64,000 nucleotides of DNA. Origin: an uncultured Acidimicrobiales bacterium. Its GTDB lineage: Bacteria > Actinomycetota > Acidimicrobiia > Acidimicrobiales > SZUA-35. The position numbers were made by a program, and so were the translations under genes. Of the stretch, positions 43,219 to 50,504 are shown one piece after another; positions within the stretch are counted from its first letter, which is position 1, and each line of letters opens with the position of its first letter. Below the pieces are notes generated by a model. The model was not told the DNA's origin. It searched no databases and saw only the letters and a list, made by a program, of their open reading frames with translations. Location of the stretch: NCBI GenBank assembly GCA_937922785.1, contig CALAJQ010000023.1, positions 186,001 to 250,000 of the forward strand, given 5' to 3'.

Positions 43219-43680
43219 CTACAGAGCGCTGCGAATTTGGGTTGGTGCCTCATCGGTCGGGAACAGCTCAACAAGTGCTGCGTCGACTTCAGACTTAACT
43301 CCGGCCAAGGCCAACACGTTCAGAACGCCCTGACCAGCCTTGAGGGCATCAGTTAGTTCGGCGCCGCCTCGTACCACAACAGAAGTTGAGCCGCTGATTA
43401 CCAGGTTTGCCGACGCAACGTCTGTTCCTAGTTGAGTTCTCAGGTAGGAAAAAACGTCGCGAACCGATTCAAGACGGATGCCAGCATCCAACAACTTCTT
43501 GATCACCTTTAGCTCAAGGAGATCGCGATAGCTGTAGCTGCGGCGAGAACCCGAGCCGGCGGCTTCGGTAAGGGAAGGTCTGATCAGGTCAGTTCGGGCC
43601 CAGTAGTCGAGTTGACGATATGTAATTCCAACGATTTCAGCGGCGCGCTTGCCGCTATAGCTCTGAACCTCAACCGACAT
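43219..43680 (-). CDS. MerR-family transcriptional regulator (Rv1830-like)
   Basis: 153 residues with an N-terminal MerR winged helix (YSGKRAAEIVGITYRQLDYW, RRSYSYRDLLELKVIKKLLD). The C-terminal part lacks Cys metal ligands and is a small beta-alpha domain (SGSTSVVVRGGAELTDALKA). By sequence type and position near the DUF151, MerR, FHA and gcvH genes it corresponds to the second MerR of the Rv1826-Rv1830 block. Effector unknown. A plus-strand kinase-like gene separates it from DUF151. GGTCTCCTCAC upstream of the start on the plus strand gives GAGGAG as its RBS. Confidence 0.88.
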   Translation of the reverse strand: MSVEVQSYSGKRAAEIVGITYRQLDYWARTDLIRPSLTEAAGSGSRRSYSYRDLLELKVIKKLLDAGIRLESVRDVFSYLRTQLGTDVASANLVISGSTSVVVRGGAELTDALKAGQGVLNVLALAGVKSEVDAALVELFPTDEAPTQIRSAL

Positions 43681-43745
43681 TCGGTCTCCTCACGTCTGCG
43701 TAATTACAACCTTGCAAGCCTATGTCGTGACAGACTGGTGAGTCA

Positions 43746-44720
43746 ATGGAAGAGTTTCAGGCCGCCGATAACCCACTAACAGGGCTAGTTTCATCCATCT
43801 TCGAGGGTTCAGAAATTAGCCAAATCACAGATGTGGGCAAAGGTAGAGGCATTTTCTCTCGCGTGGTCAAAGTGGAGCTAGCGGGCGCTCCAGTTAGCTC
43901 GATCGTTGTGAAAGCGCCTGCGCTGGGGGTTAACGGTGAGGCCGGACGGACGTCCGGCTCTTACGGCCGGGAGGCCATCGCCTATCGCCGACTGCTGAGC
44001 GATCTCTCCGTTCGGACCCCAACTTGTTACGCCGTCACCGACATAGACGGCGACCCGTGGTTTGTTCTTGAGGACCTGTCAGACATGGGCACGATCAATC
44101 AACTCGATGGGATCGACCTTGAGAACGCTCAAAGACTTGGTGACGTTCTAGCCGAGCTGCACCAGATCGAAGTCCCAGACAACATTGCCCGAGATCTAAC
44201 AGGCCCCGGCCCAGAACGATTTGGCCTAGAGACGTTGCAGCTCGGACTGAGCCTTCTTGAATCCAAGTGGAACCAAGATGCCGATGTCGTAAGCGCCTTC
44301 GAGACGCTTCTGGACAACCGAGACTCATTAGTTGCCGAGTTCGTTGATGCCGGCCAAACCATTTTGTGCCATGGCGACCCTCGGGCCGACAACGTCATGG
44401 TTACCGATACCGAGCTTGTGTTGCTGGACTGGCAACAGATTTCAATGTCCTTTGGCGAAGCTGACTTGGCATGGCTTCTAGCAACAAGCTGCACCGTGGA
44501 TGACCGACCCGTCATCGAGGGGTCCCTACTGAGTCGCTACGCTGCAGCAACTGATTCGGACCCAATCGCTGTTTTGGGGCGCTACCGGCTCGGACTCACT
44601 AGACCGGGGCTAGCGGTGCTGATGTTGTGCACTCGAGACACCTCCGACGAGCGGACAAGCCAAATCGTAAGTGAGTCTCTTCGCCGGATTGGCCATGCGT
44701 TGGCCGACCACACGATCTAG
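43746..44720 (+). CDS. Phosphotransferase of the APH/choline-kinase-like superfamily
   Basis: 324 residues, kinase-like fold. The Brenner motif is ILCHGDPRADNVMV (catalytic Asp; Asn for metal), then LVLLDWQQISMSFGEADLAW for the DFG-equivalent Asp. The N-lobe has SSIVVKAPALGV with the ATP-binding Lys, and WFVLEDLSDMG as hinge. Resembles actinobacterial DUF1679/ecdysteroid-kinase-like and phosphotransferase proteins; small-molecule substrate unknown. It is inserted on the opposite strand inside the conserved MerR/DUF151 block, and its stop shares the palindrome CTAG (44717-44720) with the DUF151 stop. Confidence 0.85.
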   Translation: MEEFQAADNPLTGLVSSIFEGSEISQITDVGKGRGIFSRVVKVELAGAPVSSIVVKAPALGVNGEAGRTSGSYGREAIAYRRLLSDLSVRTPTCYAVTDIDGDPWFVLEDLSDMGTINQLDGIDLENAQRLGDVLAELHQIEVPDNIARDLTGPGPERFGLETLQLGLSLLESKWNQDADVVSAFETLLDNRDSLVAEFVDAGQTILCHGDPRADNVMVTDTELVLLDWQQISMSFGEADLAWLLATSCTVDDRPVIEGSLLSRYAAATDSDPIAVLGRYRLGLTRPGLAVLMLCTRDTSDERTSQIVSESLRRIGHALADHTI

Positions 44721-45244
44721 GGCTGGAAGTCTTCCGGCTTTACCTCGTCTAGGAACTTGCGAAGCTCTTCCACCATCTCGTCTTCGTCCTCAACTTCGTC
44801 GTCAGGCCGTTCTTCAATGCCGGCCTCGTCGAGAATTAACACTTCGGCCATGATTGGGGTCTTGGACCTAACGGCCAAAGCAACAGCGTCGGATGGGCGC
44901 GCCGAGATTGTCTGGGTTGAGCCGTCTGGTTTTCGAAGTACAAGCTCTGCATAGAACGTGCCCTGCCGAAGATCGGTTACGACTACTTTTTCCAATGTCG
45001 CCCCGAGATCTTCCAGCACCGACACGAACAGGTCATGGGTCATGGGTCTCGTTGTCTCTGTTCCACTTAACGCGAGGTCAATAGCGTGAGCTTCAGGGCC
45101 CCCGATATAGATAGGAACCGTTCGCCTACGACCCTCGGTTTCGCGCAGAAGCAGAATGGGGGCGTTGGAAGGCATCCGGACGCGGACACCAACGAGTTCC
45201 ATTTCAACTGCCATTGCCAAAACATAGCCGAAGAGTTCAACCAA
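44717..45244 (-). CDS. DUF151 bifunctional-nuclease-family protein
   Basis: 175 residues in the frame. Core MELVGVRVRMPSNAPILLLR, then VPIYIGGPEAHAIDLAL and ISARPSDAVALAVRSKTPI are characteristic of DUF151, a family with reported DNase/RNase activity in some members. An acidic C-terminal tail (RPDDEVEDEDEMVEELRKFL) follows. Starts at Met15 (45202) or Met11 (45214) fit the family better than the GTG/ATG at 45244, but no clear RBS decides. Corresponds to Rv1829 in the mycobacterial block. Confidence 0.9.
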   Translation of the reverse strand: MVELFGYVLAMAVEMELVGVRVRMPSNAPILLLRETEGRRRTVPIYIGGPEAHAIDLALSGTETTRPMTHDLFVSVLEDLGATLEKVVVTDLRQGTFYAELVLRKPDGSTQTISARPSDAVALAVRSKTPIMAEVLILDEAGIEERPDDEVEDEDEMVEELRKFLDEVKPEDFQP

Positions 45245-45276
45245 TGGAGGCTTGTAAGCCCCAAACAGTGGCCTAG

Positions 45277-46491
45277 CTATGACGGGGCAATAGTCCTAAG
45301 CAGCCGCTTGATCATCAATGCCCTCATGCTCGCCGCTCGGGAAGCCAGGTCGCCCAAGTTTCGGTATGCCTGGCGGCGAGATTCGGGATTCCCGGCCCGC
45401 AAACCAGCCCCAACCGTCTGCGCGTACAGCTCGACCTCACGCTCTGCGGAAAGCAGGATTGTTCGCATATGCCTCGGCTCGAGGCCAAACTCAGCAAACT
45501 CCGCAGCCAACCGAACAATCTCCAACGTGTCATTGGAGTACTGAGAGGATCCGGTGCCTTCAGAGGGCTCGATGATTGAGTATCTGGTTAGCTCGCTTAT
45601 GAACGTTGGATCAACTCCGGCACTTCGGGCCAGCTCATCGGCCCTCATGGAAACATTCATGCCGGGCAGGCGGGGAGGATCCTGACTAACGGTTGGTTCG
45701 GCTGGGATTTCTAAACCGAGCGATGCCTGGGTTCCTTCTACCGGAGTCAGCCGGGTGTATAGCGGCTGGGCCGCTGAAACTGCACCCTTTGATACGTCGC
45801 TGGGCTTGTCTGGCTCAGGCTGGGTCTTGGCTTCTGGCTGTGAACCCATGCGGTCTTCAAGTTCTGAAGACCAATCGATCCGTTCATTCCGAGCGGTTGG
45901 GCGTGCCTGCAAAGCTTGTCGGGGTTGGGGCTGCTCTCGGCGAGGTTGGGGTTGCGGGGACTGATGCTGAGCCGCCGGCGCCGGTTGTGGTGCCGCCTGC
46001 TGAGCTGGCGCTTGTTGATACTGGTGGGGCATTTCCCGATACTGGGGTTCGGGCCGTTCCTGAACCTGCCGGGGCTGTGGCTGTGGCTGTGGCTGTGGCT
46101 GTGGCTGTGGTTGAGCCTGTTGCTCAGGCACGAGCGGCTCGAGCTGAGGATGGTCATCAGTCAGGTTCAGCTCATAGTCCTGTGTACCAAACTGGTTCTC
46201 GGGGAAAACGACGTCGGGAACAGCAACAACCGGCAACCGTTCTCCGGAATTAAGACGATCTCGTATTACACGGAGCGGCAGGTAGCTGTCACGCTGTTGA
46301 ACCAAGATCCAGTGGAGGCGCTCGTAGTCGCCTTGGTAGAACCGTCGGTTTCCCGACGATTCGCGTTCGGGTGAAATCAACCCTTGGGATTCCATGAATC
46401 GAATCTTGGAGATGGTTACTTCTGGAAACTCATGCTGCAGCAGGGTTACGACTTGGCTGAGATTCCAGTGCCCGTGCTGCCCGTTGTTCAT
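45277..46491 (-). CDS. MerR-family regulator (FtsR/Rv1828-like) with long Gln/Pro-rich insert
   Basis: 404 residues, much longer than the usual ~250 of Rv1828-type proteins. The N-terminal winged helix is intact (WNLSQVVTLLQHEFPEVTIS, IRFMESQGLISPERE, RRFYQGDYERLHWILVQQR). Residues ~135-280 are a Gln/Pro/Arg-rich disordered insert with QPQPQPQPQPQP. The C-terminal third is a second helical, MerR-like domain (SMRADELARSAGVDPTFISE, YSNDTLEIVRLAAEFAEFGL). The corynebacterial homologue FtsR activates ftsZ (established there; inference here). Its start overlaps the FHA stop by 4 nt. Confidence 0.88.
   Translation of the reverse strand: MNNGQHGHWNLSQVVTLLQHEFPEVTISKIRFMESQGLISPERESSGNRRFYQGDYERLHWILVQQRDSYLPLRVIRDRLNSGERLPVVAVPDVVFPENQFGTQDYELNLTDDHPQLEPLVPEQQAQPQPQPQPQPQPQPRQVQERPEPQYREMPHQYQQAPAQQAAPQPAPAAQHQSPQPQPRREQPQPRQALQARPTARNERIDWSSELEDRMGSQPEAKTQPEPDKPSDVSKGAVSAAQPLYTRLTPVEGTQASLGLEIPAEPTVSQDPPRLPGMNVSMRADELARSAGVDPTFISELTRYSIIEPSEGTGSSQYSNDTLEIVRLAAEFAEFGLEPRHMRTILLSAEREVELYAQTVGAGLRAGNPESRRQAYRNLGDLASRAASMRALMIKRLLRTIAPS
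46073..46108 (+). repeat. Hexanucleotide repeat (GGCTGT)x6 inside the MerR gene
   Basis: Six perfect abutting GGCTGT units. On the coding (minus) strand they read ACAGCC, giving alternating Gln-Pro. Copy-number change by slippage would alter linker length by two residues per unit without breaking the frame. Confidence 0.9.
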
Positions 46492-46940
46492 GCTGATTCC
46501 AGTGCTACGTACACCAGTTTGAATTTGCCCACTTGAAGCTCGTCTCCGTCGTTTAGAACAGTTGCGTCAACTCGGTCACGGTTTACATAGGTTCCGTTTA
46601 GGCTGCCGGCGTCAACCACTTCGAATACTCCAGCGGCCCGACGAACTTCAGCATGGCGCCGCGAAACTGTGACATCGTCCAAAAAGATGTCACTTTCTGG
46701 ATGTCTGCCAATCGTGGTGGCAGGGCCGTCCAGCATTATTCGTGAACCGGCCTTTGGCCCTTGACGAACCACAAACATCCCCTGTGGCTCGGTGACCGGT
46801 GCCGCCTCAGAGCCCACAAGAGGCTCCATGGCCTGGGTGTCGGCGTTATCTGCTCGGACTCCGATCGAGGCGCCACAAGAGCCGCAGAAATTCGAGCCGA
46901 GGGGGTTTCCGTGCCCACAGTTTGCACAGGTTTGGGCCAC
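46488..46940 (-). CDS. Zinc-ribbon FHA-domain protein (GarA/Rv1827 position)
   Basis: 150 residues from GTG 46940, chosen because GGAGAG precedes it and it starts just after the gcvH stop; the longer frame to 47027 lies inside gcvH. An N-terminal zinc ribbon (QTCANCGHGNPLGSNFCGSC) is followed by a linker and a C-terminal FHA domain (TTIGRHPESDIFLDDVTVSR, RHAEV, GSLNGTYVNRDRV), which binds phosphothreonine. Mycobacterial GarA at this locus carries instead an ETTS phospho-motif that regulates TCA-cycle enzymes. That motif is not visible here, so the mechanism probably differs. Confidence 0.9.
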   Translation of the reverse strand: MAQTCANCGHGNPLGSNFCGSCGASIGVRADNADTQAMEPLVGSEAAPVTEPQGMFVVRQGPKAGSRIMLDGPATTIGRHPESDIFLDDVTVSRRHAEVRRAAGVFEVVDAGSLNGTYVNRDRVDATVLNDGDELQVGKFKLVYVALESA

Positions 46941-46942
46941 AG

Positions 46943-47323
46943 CTACTCTCCGGTCAGTTCCTTGTAAGCCGCCGCGTCCAGAAGCTCTGGCGAAGAATCC
47001 TCTGCGACCTCGATCACGAACATCCAACCCTCGCCATAAGGATCCCCATTCAGGGTCTCGGGGGCATCACCAAGAATTGCGTTCACTTCAACAACGGTTC
47101 CACTTACAGGGGCGTATATGTCGCTGACTGACTTCGTGCTTTCAACTTCACCCACAGAGTCGCCAGCGGTAACGGTTGTTCCAACCTCGGGAAGCTCCAC
47201 AAATACAACGTCGCCAAGAGCATCTTGGGCGTAGTCGGTGATACCAACCCGCACTCGGCCGTCTTGTCCGGTGGCTAGCCATTCATGGTCGCCGGTGTAG
47301 TTCAATTCGTCTGGAATCTTCAT
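46943..47323 (-). CDS. gcvH: Glycine cleavage system H protein
   Basis: 126 residues. Carries the aminomethyl group on a lipoyl-lysine between GcvP and GcvT. The lipoylated Lys lies in GEVESTKSVSDIYAPVSG; the N-terminal DHEWL and ITDYAQDALGDVVFVELPEV are typical. No glycine riboswitch is seen upstream: only 10 bp separate it from the pgsA-like gene, so it is co-transcribed. gcvP, gcvT and lipA/lipB are outside the window. Confidence 0.96.
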   Translation of the reverse strand: MKIPDELNYTGDHEWLATGQDGRVRVGITDYAQDALGDVVFVELPEVGTTVTAGDSVGEVESTKSVSDIYAPVSGTVVEVNAILGDAPETLNGDPYGEGWMFVIEVAEDSSPELLDAAAYKELTGE

Positions 47324-47333
47324 TTCGACAAAT

Positions 47334-47918
47334 CTACTCCCTTTGGGGGCTCTGAGCAGCTATCCGCCTGCGGGCCTCCGGAACGTACTGCCACAGGAGC
47401 GAATAAAAGCCGAATACCACTCCAGGAATGGCGAACACCCAAGCCAACCAGCCAAGAAGTCCGGCATAGCTCAAAGTGCTAACTGCACCCAGGAACATCG
47501 GGAGTGCAAACATCAACATGAAAGCTCCGGTCTTGCCTTCAAACGTCACATCAAGTCTCTCGGCACCGAGACGATCCAACCGGATGGCCACAGCTGATAC
47601 CCAGACCTCTCGAACCAGAATGATCGCTGCCAGCAACCAGCTAAGAGCGTTGACCCACAGCAAAGCCGGGATCGCTGTTAGAAACATCGCCCGGTCAACT
47701 GCGGGGTCGAACAATCGACCGAACTCAGTCATTTGGTCAAAGCGCCGGGCCACGTATCCGTCGACCCAGTCTGAAGATCCAAGCGCCGCTAGCAGCCAAG
47801 CAGCGGCAGCGTAGTTGTCTCTAGCAAAGACGAGCCACAGGAAAAGAGGAATACACAACAGCCTGACGAAAGTGATGGCGTTGGGCCATGTCAATATCTC
47901 TTCGCGGCTAATGATCAT
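47334..47918 (-). CDS. pgsA: CDP-alcohol phosphatidyltransferase (PgsA-like)
   Basis: 194 residues with about five membrane helices. The CDP-alcohol phosphotransferase motif is complete: DGYVARRFDQMTEFGRLFDP, then AVD, matching DGx2ARx8Gx3Dx3D. Length and the LPNAITFVR-like start (LTWPNAITFVRLLCIPLFLW) point to phosphatidylglycerophosphate synthase, though a cardiolipin-synthase-type role is possible. Parallels pgsA2 near gcvH in mycobacteria. It follows the DUF2079 gene by 9 bp. Confidence 0.88.
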   Translation of the reverse strand: MIISREEILTWPNAITFVRLLCIPLFLWLVFARDNYAAAAWLLAALGSSDWVDGYVARRFDQMTEFGRLFDPAVDRAMFLTAIPALLWVNALSWLLAAIILVREVWVSAVAIRLDRLGAERLDVTFEGKTGAFMLMFALPMFLGAVSTLSYAGLLGWLAWVFAIPGVVFGFYSLLWQYVPEARRRIAAQSPQRE

Positions 47919-47927
47919 GCGATAGGG

Positions 47928-49421
47928 CTAGGGCCTGAAGTAGAGGGAAACGCCGTTTTCTCGATCATCTATCCGAGTCTCATAACCCTGAGCAGCCATG
48001 CCGTCAGCATAGGCCTGGCGCTGGGCGTCGCTTAGCAACGGCAGGTCTCGATCATCGATAAGGACCGCTCGCGCTCGGAAGTTGGCGAAGGCAACCGAGG
48101 GAACCTCATTCTTTTCCAGCGGGTAAAGCCAGCGGCGCTCGGCTAGCACTCCAAGGGCGCTTGGGGAGGCGAGGACCGCGTCGCTTTCCTGGAGCGTCGC
48201 AGCCGCTGCCACCAAAGCTATGTCGGTGTCACTGCGGTTAGACCAACCCCACGGACGCTCATAGGGCGACGCCGGAGACCCAGTCACAAACGACAGCGCG
48301 GATGCGGCTGCGATTGCGGTGAGAAGCCGGCTGTCTAAGAAGACGCGGTCCACACCCATATTTCCCAGACGCCTTAGCGCGTAGGTCATAGCGATCATTG
48401 CGAATGCTATGAACAGCGCCCCGCGTTCGGCGAAGTCGACTTCTGAGTTACGAGCCACAAGGTAAATGGCACCCAGAGGTATAGCCGGAGCAAAGTATCG
48501 AACCATTAGCACCGGCATAAAGATGAGCGGTGCTAACAATCCAACTAGAAGCGAGACGTTCTCAGACGCCACCAAGTCACCCAAGAAGTCCAGCGGGCTG
48601 CGGGCCACGTTCAGCAGAACATCGCCGAAGGACTCTCCATAAGATCCGTACTGACCCCCAGCAACTTGGGCTTCGCCCACGATCGGCTGCACAACAAGAA
48701 GCAGCCCGAGGGCCCAAACCATTCCCACTCCGATTGTGGCTAGGCCACCAGTTCGTTCGGAGTCCCCAAGTAGAACAAAGCCCCACATCGCAACTGCCAA
48801 GCCAAGGTCGGCCCGACAGCTGAGGACGATTGCAATCATGACCCAATACCAAAGCCACTTTTTTGTGGCTCCGAAATAGGCCATGGCAATGAGCCCCGGC
48901 ACGGCCAGTGACTCTGGATGGAAACCATCTGTGGCGAGGCGATGAGTGATTGGGTGCAGTGCATATGCCAACACCAGCGCTGAAGACGCTCCGATTCGAA
49001 GCTTTGCCACCCGGCGGGCTAGTAGCCACAGCGGAATCATTGCAAGCCCTAGGGCCAAGGCTTGAGTCACGATCAGCAATTCGGCGGCGGGAAAGATCTT
49101 GGCCAGCATTCCAAGGGGATACAGGATGAAAGACCATCGCACCGGAAGCAGATGAACTCCGTCGCCCAGTAGTGACGTTTCGGGCCGGTAACCCTCGCTG
49201 ATTAGGTGTACGGCCTGGATGTAGTCGGCCAAGCTCTTACTTGAGGACAATCCGTTAAATCGGTCGAGCGCCAAAGTGCCGAGGATGAGCGAGAGCAGCA
49301 GCGCAAAAAACGGCGGAATCCAACGATCGCCTGCTCCGGCTTCGAGGCGCGCTTGAACCCGGGTCTGCCATCGGCGCAGATTATGCCGATAGTGCTCAAA
49401 GTCACGGGTGGCTGTGGTCAT
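47928..49421 (-). CDS. DUF2079 polytopic membrane protein
   Basis: 497 residues with about ten to twelve hydrophobic helices and a GT-C-like N-terminal layout. The loop TDGFHPESLAVPGL with the conserved F-H-P-E is typical of DUF2079. The C-terminal ~90 residues are soluble and end in ENGVSLYFRP. GT-C relatives transfer sugars from lipid donors on the outer face of the membrane (family knowledge); the substrate here is unknown. It follows yedK by 7 bp and precedes the pgsA-like gene by 9 bp. Confidence 0.86.
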   Translation of the reverse strand: MTTATRDFEHYRHNLRRWQTRVQARLEAGAGDRWIPPFFALLLSLILGTLALDRFNGLSSSKSLADYIQAVHLISEGYRPETSLLGDGVHLLPVRWSFILYPLGMLAKIFPAAELLIVTQALALGLAMIPLWLLARRVAKLRIGASSALVLAYALHPITHRLATDGFHPESLAVPGLIAMAYFGATKKWLWYWVMIAIVLSCRADLGLAVAMWGFVLLGDSERTGGLATIGVGMVWALGLLLVVQPIVGEAQVAGGQYGSYGESFGDVLLNVARSPLDFLGDLVASENVSLLVGLLAPLIFMPVLMVRYFAPAIPLGAIYLVARNSEVDFAERGALFIAFAMIAMTYALRRLGNMGVDRVFLDSRLLTAIAAASALSFVTGSPASPYERPWGWSNRSDTDIALVAAAATLQESDAVLASPSALGVLAERRWLYPLEKNEVPSVAFANFRARAVLIDDRDLPLLSDAQRQAYADGMAAQGYETRIDDRENGVSLYFRP

Positions 49422-49428
49422 CGAGAGG

Positions 49429-50145
49429 TCACTCGTCGGGACGGATCAGCTGCTCCGGTAGTGCTTCATGGATAAGTTCCTCACCTTTGTTGCGCACGCT
49501 GTTAACCATCGTTGTTACTGGCGTCAGCTTTAGAAGTCCGTTAGGGGCTGGCTTCATAAGTTTGCCCACGAAATCGAGGTCACTGGTGGGATCCAACCAA
49601 TCGTCCCATTCACTACTTCGCACTAAAACCGGCATTCTGCTATGGACAGCGCTCATTTCAGCGTTTGGCGAGCATGTGACAATTGTGCAACTTCTAACAA
49701 TTTCGCCAGTCTCGTTGCCGTCTTCGTCCCGCTCGTTCCAACGTTCCCAGAGTCCGCCGAAGACAACTAGCTCTCCGTCAGCCCGCGTTATGTAGTAGGG
49801 CTGCTTCTTCTTTGCGCCTTCGACCTTTGACCATTCGTAGAATCCGTCTACGCCGATCAGGCAACGGCGCTTCTTGTAGGCCGATCGATACGCAGGTTTT
49901 GTGGCCACTGTTTCCGAGCGTGCGTTAATCAGCTTGGACCCGATCTTCAGGTCCTTGGCCCAGAACGGCACCAGCCCCCAGCGCATTGTGGTTAATGCTC
50001 GGTTCTGGTCCTTGGCCCGCACCACGTAGGTTTCGTTGGTTGGCGCGACGTTGTACGAAGGCTCCAGGTTGACTTCGGGCTCCGAAGCGCCGAAATACCG
50101 AGCCAACTCATCCGGCGGCGAGGCCGCTACGAAACGTCCACACAT
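49429..50145 (-). CDS. yedK: SRAP-domain protein YedK/HMCES
   Basis: 238 residues. The start MCGRF exposes Cys2, which forms a thiazolidine crosslink with abasic sites in single-stranded DNA. Also seen: NARSETV with the Asn, the active-site Glu in GFYEWSK, and HSRMPVLV with the catalytic His. Repairs or shields abasic sites during replication. The start codon lies 4 bases after the last base of the tRNA-Pro on the same strand, with no room for a Shine-Dalgarno site outside the tRNA, so the mRNA is probably leaderless after tRNA 3' processing (inference). Confidence 0.95.
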   Translation of the reverse strand: MCGRFVAASPPDELARYFGASEPEVNLEPSYNVAPTNETYVVRAKDQNRALTTMRWGLVPFWAKDLKIGSKLINARSETVATKPAYRSAYKKRRCLIGVDGFYEWSKVEGAKKKQPYYITRADGELVVFGGLWERWNERDEDGNETGEIVRSCTIVTCSPNAEMSAVHSRMPVLVRSSEWDDWLDPTSDLDFVGKLMKPAPNGLLKLTPVTTMVNSVRNKGEELIHEALPEQLIRPDE

Positions 50146-50149
50146 TTAG

Positions 50150-50224
50150 TCGGGCTGGGGAGATTCGAACTCCCGGCCTCTTCACCCCCAGTGAAGCGCG
50201 CTAACCAAGCTGCGCCACAGCCCG
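50150..50224 (-). tRNA. tRNA-Pro (anticodon GGG)
   Basis: The minus strand folds as a full cloverleaf of 75 nt: acceptor CGGGCTG/CAGCCCG with discriminator A, D arm GCGC-AGCTTGGTTA-GCGC, anticodon arm CTTCA-CTGGGGG-TGAAG (anticodon GGG), and T arm GGGAG-TTCGAAT-CTCCC. CCA is not encoded. Confidence 0.97.
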
Positions 50225-50270
50225 AATGCCAATAGAAATCCATCAGCTATGAACCCGCGATGCTACCGGG

Positions 50271-50489
50271 TTAGAAGCGGTCAGCGACCCAAATAACACC
50301 TTCGATTAACCGCCACCCCAGGTAAAGAACCAGTGCTGCGACCATCAGCCAAAAGTGCCAAGGCGCCTTGGCTTGGCTTGTGCCTTGAAGATCTGAGGTG
50401 TCAACCTCGTTTGAACACACGGTGCAAGTGCGGTCTGGGGCCAATGCTGTTGGGGCCCGATAGGCATCACAATTATCGCACCAGGGCAT
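50271..50489 (-). CDS. Small zinc-ribbon membrane protein
   Basis: 72 residues, not a family I can name. Two CxxC pairs (MPWCDNCDAY and TCTVCSNEV) form a zinc ribbon on the cytoplasmic side. One membrane helix follows (PWHFWLMVAALVLYLGWRLI) and a short end. Lies 15 bp after the SpoIIE phosphatase gene and 46 bp before the tRNA-Pro, so it may be read through into the tRNA and yedK. Confidence 0.78.
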   Translation of the reverse strand: MPWCDNCDAYRAPTALAPDRTCTVCSNEVDTSDLQGTSQAKAPWHFWLMVAALVLYLGWRLIEGVIWVADRF

Positions 50490-50504
50490 CGGAAACCTGC
50501 GGCT

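Noticed and set aside
47324-47333. Glycine riboswitch before gcvH
   Set aside because: Only 10 bp separate gcvH from the gene before it; there is no room for an aptamer.
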